Shown here: piece by piece, positions 59,025 through 64,000 of the stretch | Numbering within the stretch: the first letter of the stretch is position 1 | Layout of the letters: every line of letters starts with the position of its first letter | NCBI RefSeq assembly: GCF_048544455.1 | Contig: NC_133538.1 | Span: 19,619,969 to 19,683,968 of the forward strand | Direction of reading: 5' to 3' | DNA from: Silene latifolia | Lineage: Eukaryota > Streptophyta > Magnoliopsida > Caryophyllales > Caryophyllaceae | Length of the DNA stretch: 64,000 nt | Translations under genes and position numbers: made by a program | Notes under the pieces: model-generated | What the model saw: only the letters and a program-made list of their open reading frames with translations | What the model was told of the DNA's origin: nothing | Databases searched by the model: none

Positions 59025-62000
59025 AGGAAGTTCGTCCCCGAAGTTCAACCCATACATAAAAAGAAACATACCAACTCGATTAAGACATAACAACGCAACT
59101 ACGAACTCAAAACAAAACCCAACCTATAAAACATGAACTCTTAACACCAACTCCACCAACTATGCCTACCTCCACATCACAGCTCACGATATCGTATCAA
59201 CTACATCATAGTCTCTCTCGACACCAAATCTAAACACTACCAACTACTATCCACAAATGCTGCTAGCTCCGTAACATATTATCCACTAGAAAATGCGATA
59301 TAAAAACACTCATAACATCAAACGGAATGTTACATTCTACCACCCTTAAAAGGAACTTCGTCCTCGAAGTTTACTCACACTTATAAACATCATCATCCAA
59401 CTGCCAAACTATGGAACTCATAATCATCATCATCCAACTGTCAACACTATCGAAATATTCTCCCATTCCTAAACATCGAACTACTACAAGCACGACCATG
59501 GCCTTTTAACAATATCAACCACAATATAAATCCATCCTTTATGCTACACTAACACTCTACTTCCAATTATATTACAACATGTATAACCATCAAACACTCT
59601 TTTCCGCATCCTACTCCTCTTAAGATAAATGTTACGTCCTCGTAACTCACTAATACTCGATCCTTAGATATATCTTCTCATTATCCTCATCACCACCACA
59701 TGTCAAAGATAACCGCCAATAACCCCATACCTATAACCATTCCTATTTCCAAGGCTCTCTTACTTAAATAGTTCTCATACCTCAATTCATTCTGCACTCC
59801 ATCTAACCAATACCATAAAATCCTTAGCATAACCAACACTCCAACTCTTCCACATTACCGTAACACAACATATCTCTCTATATAAAACACTTATCGCCAA
59901 AAGCCTAACTCAAGATCCACACTTGTTACGTACACTCACACTAGATCCTCAAATTCTTTTCTTTCATTACCGCAAAACTCATCCATAACTTAACATGATA
60001 CTAATTTCCAACACCCTATACTCATTGTCCCAATAAAAGATTATAAACCACTTACAGCTTTCAGATTAGTACAACACATGTTCCACCATTCACTTGCCAT
60101 TACTATGTTTACCAAAGCCTCATCTTAAAACCAGATCAAAATTACTGTAACAACCTCTCACAACCGTGTCCCATCAACAGAATATCGCTATACTATGCCG
60201 GCAACAGAAACATACACAACCCTCTTCCATATCATACTCTACCCTCACGCCCAAGCTGAACTGGTAAGAAACATCAATGAACAAAACAACCGTCTATCTG
60301 TCTAAAGTGAAAATCACAGGAAACAACAGCAATAAAACAACAATCTATGTATAACAGGTATGCACTTTCGAAACTCGAATGGTAATCATCCCGCCTAATC
60401 CACCATAACCGGTGACGGCATTGCAACACCGCCACCAACAGCCGCACCGCAGTGTGAAAATAACCGCATCACAACACGAAATACCATGCCCAGATCACGA
60501 CCCGAGGCACAACAACCACATCGATAGACATCACCACTTACACTATTCTCATACACACTGACTCAGGATAACTTTCCGGACAAGAAAACTTACTCAAAAC
60601 GTCTTTACTAGATCACAACACAACATATTGTATGGAATAAACAGATAAGCACCTCATGAACATCATCCCTACCATTTCACGGAATACACATGTATTATCA
60701 ATACACATACAATTATAACTTGCCATGAATAATCAATCAAATTATTACCTTTTTTAATATCATTCAATTAGGTTACCGTACTCAACATATAAAACATTCA
60801 GATAACAACTTTATAACTATCACACCATACCACTTCTCGTGAGGTCAGAACCTCACACAAACATTTATACACATCATAGACCCGTAATCACATCCAACTA
60901 GTCAATCCTGATCACGTAAGTTACCACTTGATAAAGGTTACCTCTCGTCCGAGCTTAACTCGTATGCCCTCATAACATATTCTCCCATTCGCATACCATC
61001 ACATCCTGCCAAGTATAACCATACCATTAATATTCAACTACTAGCACCCGCCTCATATCACCACATCTTATACTTCCTCCCAAACGTACATATCAATCCG
61101 GCCTCTACAAAATCAACCTCTTTAGAATTGATATCCTTCTTATCTATCATCACCCTTAACCACTAGTGACAACACCACAATACCCCCACTGCTCGTATAA
61201 CAAACCTTTTACACCCATCTCTAAACATTATGGTTTCTTTCCTATCTTTGGTTAACATCCCAAATAACGAACATCAAATCCATCAACAAAATTACCTCAA
61301 CACTATTACCAATTCTATCCTTAATTGCATCGTCACCCAACTCACCACCAAGATCTCATATCATGTAAATTCTTCACCAAGCTTTTTACTTTCCTAAATT
61401 CCTCGAAACTCATGATTAACATGTCGTCATGGAACCCCTACACAACCGTTAACTCAAATCCTCATGATAGTATCACACATCTCGACGATTCATTACCTCT
61501 TTATCACATAACTCCGGTCAACATTTTTCTCAGCTTACTTTTTACCCTTCTTTTCTCTTTACACTTAACAATACCAGTTAATAGTTCAATTCCTTACTAC
61601 TTCTATCTAACTCTTTAGTGCTCCGGTTACCTTCTCATTGCTCCAAAACTCGAATCCCATTGTTTCATATCAGTATCATCTCACTCGTTCTTACCATGGA
61701 TCTTCTCTTATCATGCTATCACTTACACTTATCACCAATCATTCCAGACCATTTCATGCTATCGCTCACACATATCACCAATCATTTTTTTTTTGAATCC
61801 CAAAACTCATTTCATATCGTCACTTGCCCAAGGAAATCACACATTAGTTTCACCTCTTGATACTATAATTCCCAAACTCACTCACTATCTGTAAATCCAC
61901 GTTGCGACAGGTCTCCATAAAGTTCACTACATACTACTCCTCTCAATCCCTCTAAAACGTCCTTTCATTACATGTATTCTTAACCCACACGATTCCTAAC

Positions 62001-62424
62001 CATCTTCCTCCATAATTCTTTACACATCTCAAATTGCCACTATCCACATCCTTCCTTTCAATCTTTTCATTCTCACGTTCCTTAAACTCACATCATCCTT
62101 TGCCCACATTCACTCACTTTTACATTACTCAACACACAATCATATCAATCATCTCATCTCATAAAACATGCTCCATGCCTTAATAAGCCTTACCAAACTT
62201 CCTTTTCTTTTCCACTAACTATCATAACCACATACAACTCATGTCCTTCCCACCGAACTCATACTCACCATAGATGACACTCGTTACGTCTCAAGATTGG
62301 GTAACTTACGCATCAGGACCAACACATACGTAAAACAATACATAAGGAAGCAAAAGAACACCTTTGAATTAAACATAATAGGCAACGAAGTCAAAAGATA
62401 AGCATATGACCCAAAACAGGGGTT

Positions 62425-62609
62425 ACTAGATCGTGTACAGGTCACTCGATCGAGTGAGTGACTTACTCGATCGAGTAGGTGAAGGTCAGAAGCACGTAAA
62501 ACAAATTACCAGGGTTACTCGATCGAGTAAGGGTTACTCGATCGAGTAACAAGAGGTGCACTCGATCGAGTAAGGGCCACTCGATCGAGTGAGGGCCACT
62601 CGATCGAGT
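62425..62609 (-). repeat. Internal ACTCGATCGAGT array in TK2
   Basis: Starts at 62425 (changed), 62444, 62465, 62517, 62536, 62560, 62579 and 62598. Spacings inside clusters are 19-24 bp. Confidence 0.85.
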
Positions 62610-62663
62610 ACCCTACGCATTTCTCAACACTGTCCAATTTTCGTAAAACGGTCATAACTCACT

Positions 62664-62741
62664 CGTTTCTTGGTCGTTTTGGGCGTGTGACCTATCGTTA
62701 GAATCGTAAAAGAATACGCTATCACCTCCAATTGGAATCAC
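62664..62741 (-). repeat. 78-bp module shared with ATH3 LTR
   Basis: CGTTTCTTGG...GGAATCAC. Gap-free alignment with 41848-41925, 54 of 78 positions by hand; best near the ends. Confidence 0.65.
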
Positions 62742-63676
62742 ATTAAAATAATATATACCTATCAAGTTATAATAGTTTAAAGACAACCTCTCTATAATCG
62801 GAAAAACACAACTACTTGATTTCTACTTCCAAACAACTTAAACGACAACAAGGTAAACAAAAACAACTCCATACTCATAAAACCAGTATTCCTAATCACA
62901 TGTTACTATCTTCAAAAGCCAAGCAACAACATTCATCATGCACATAGACTATTTAACTTGTCAATCATGATTTACCCACATGCTTTTATTCTATAACTTT
63001 ACGTACAACAAAACATACTCATACATTACAAATCCTATTTCCATGTTACTAATGCAACAATATTAGAAATCCACTTCATAACCTAAACATATTCATAATC
63101 ACAAAATTCATATTCTCATGCAATTGACATCCCATCTTTTCCAATCTATTCTTCTCATTTCAACCACATTCTTCATCTAACAAGTGCATATGACACAACA
63201 GTAGACAAGTATATGAACTTATTATTTAAGTTTACGCAAATAAAAATATATAAAATCATATCGCATCCCCTAATCACATGTTACTAGTATAGACACATTA
63301 TAAATCATTCATCCTGCAACATCATTTTTCATATTTCTCATATACTTTTCCAACAATTCTAAACAACATTACAAACCAACTATCATGCAACATGCCTATT
63401 CACAACACTTTATCATTTACCATATTCCTCATTCCACCACAATCATTTGGCAACATTTCTATACAACACATCATTCAACATACGCAATAGAATATTAACA
63501 AACACATAGCAATCCCATGACACCCCCTAGTGACTGGTTCAAAATTGTAGGGCGAGTTCGCAACTTTAGGACATCTCCCAAGTCTTTGCATTAGCTCCTA
63601 CAACTTCTACCCGAGTTCATTTTAGTTTGACTCCCTACGTTCATTAGGTTCATTGGTTTTAGGTTTCAGGATCGTC

Positions 63677-63688
63677 GCTCTGATAGCA
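63677..63688 (-). other. TK2 primer-binding site, one mismatch
   Basis: Sense TGCTATCAGAGC, one base different from TGGTATCAGAGC of TK1, three bases from the LTR. Confidence 0.75.
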
Positions 63689-63691
63689 CTT

Positions 63692-64000
63692 TGTGACAAC
63701 CCCATACTCCAAGAGCCTTACCAGGACCACTTAAGGTATGGAAACGTCACCATCTCGGTTACCCGAGTCAATGATAATCATAAGACAATAAAGAAACATA
63801 CTCTAAAAGTAAATACGGTTTAAGTGATTACATGTCCAAACCAAAAATGTGAAACTGAAATACAAAGTACTCAGAAATGTCTACTAGCCAAAACTGTCAC
63901 AACTATAAGACATCGTCTGACACAGCGGAAGACTCTTCTAATAGCCACGTGATGACTCATCCCAGCTATCCCATATGCGTCATATCATACCTGCTCAATA
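63692..64000 (-). repeat. TK2 5' LTR, partial
   Basis: TGTGACAACCCC..., matching 57585-57893 with a few substitutions. Continues beyond the window. Confidence 0.9.

Larger units (their letters stand above)
59025..63676 (-). other. TK2 internal region, no gene
   Basis: C/A-rich on the plus strand and without credible genes; open frames at 61325-61860 are short and lack motifs. At 59325-59350 a second LTR-start/PPT junction is visible (sense AAGGGTGGTAGAA then TGTAACATTCC), so part of another Tekay-like 3' end lies here. A palindrome array is at 62425-62609, with the shared module at 62664-62741. Confidence 0.65.
57585..64000 (-). mobile_element. TK2: Tekay-like element without recognisable genes (cut by window end)
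   Basis: Minus-strand element with a 3' LTR (57585-59008), a PPT (59009-59024), 4.7 kb internal DNA, a PBS (63677-63688) and the start of its 5' LTR (63692 onward). The first 309 bases of the two LTRs match along their whole length. No gag or pol motif is found inside, so it is a non-autonomous or heavily decayed copy. Confidence 0.88.

Noticed and set aside
61325-61860. Two adjacent hydrophobic frames in TK2
   Set aside because: T/C-rich composition gives leucine, serine and proline by chance; no motif, no start context, no neighbour support.

Overview
The window is plant nuclear DNA made almost entirely of nested LTR retrotransposons; I found no host gene, tRNA, rRNA or CRISPR array. The elements belong to three Ty3/gypsy groups, recognised by primer-binding site (PBS), LTR ends, polypurine tract (PPT) and protein motifs: Tekay-like (tRNA-Met PBS, TGTAATAC... 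LTR starts), Athila-like (PBS TGGCGCCG..., gag-protease polyproteins) and Tat-like (PBS TGGCGACTCTGCTGGGGAT, two RNase H domains, antisense extra ORF). This indicates a repeat-rich eudicot. Caryophyllales is my guess, not shown by the sequence.

Layout, oldest to youngest where nesting allows. ATH4 (minus, 51173-54156) is an old Athila-like host. TAT1 (minus) is inserted in it and survives as 3299-5890 plus 49454-51172. TK1 (minus, 1-3298) sits in the TAT1 gag. Two large elements entered the TAT1 5' LTR five bases apart: ATH1 (plus, 5891-25359, target duplication TACGT) and TAT2 (minus, 25370-49448, duplication CAAAG). ATH2 (minus, 14994-23446, duplication CCCAC) is inserted in ATH1. ATH3 (minus, 40569-48651, duplication GGTAA) is inserted in the TAT2 5' LTR. 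To the right lie a plus-strand Tekay-like LTR relic (54157 to about 56340) carrying a perfect solo LTR (54838-56154, duplication GTTGT), a Tat fragment TAT3 (56341-57584), and the Tekay-like TK2 (minus, 57585 past the right edge) inserted in it.

Coding content. Only TAT2 has a full pol (gag, protease, RT, RNase H, second RNase H, integrase). It is broken by frameshifts and the expected integrase glutamate is glycine. TAT2 also carries an antisense, intron-containing gene resembling plant mobile domain proteins, with its own TATA box. ATH1, ATH2 and ATH3 keep gag and/or protease but no RT, RNase H or integrase, so they are non-autonomous. ATH1 also has an Athila-type ORF behind what looks like an internal promoter.

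The most unusual signal is a set of short palindromes in fixed-spacing pairs or arrays upstream of the LTR TATA boxes in several families. In ATH2 and ATH3 the core GTCGATCGAC occurs in pairs almost always 21 bp apart, in the LTRs, in internal non-coding DNA and inside the reading frame. Tekay-like LTRs use ACTCGATCGAGT every 19-21 bp, ATH1 uses GACGCTCGTC at 20-24 bp, and TAT1 has a 30-bp periodic repeat. A second result is a caution: differences between the two LTRs of ATH2 and of ATH3 fall mostly at CAG/CTG, which looks like systematic base-calling error at methylated CHG sites and may explain some of the apparent frameshifts.
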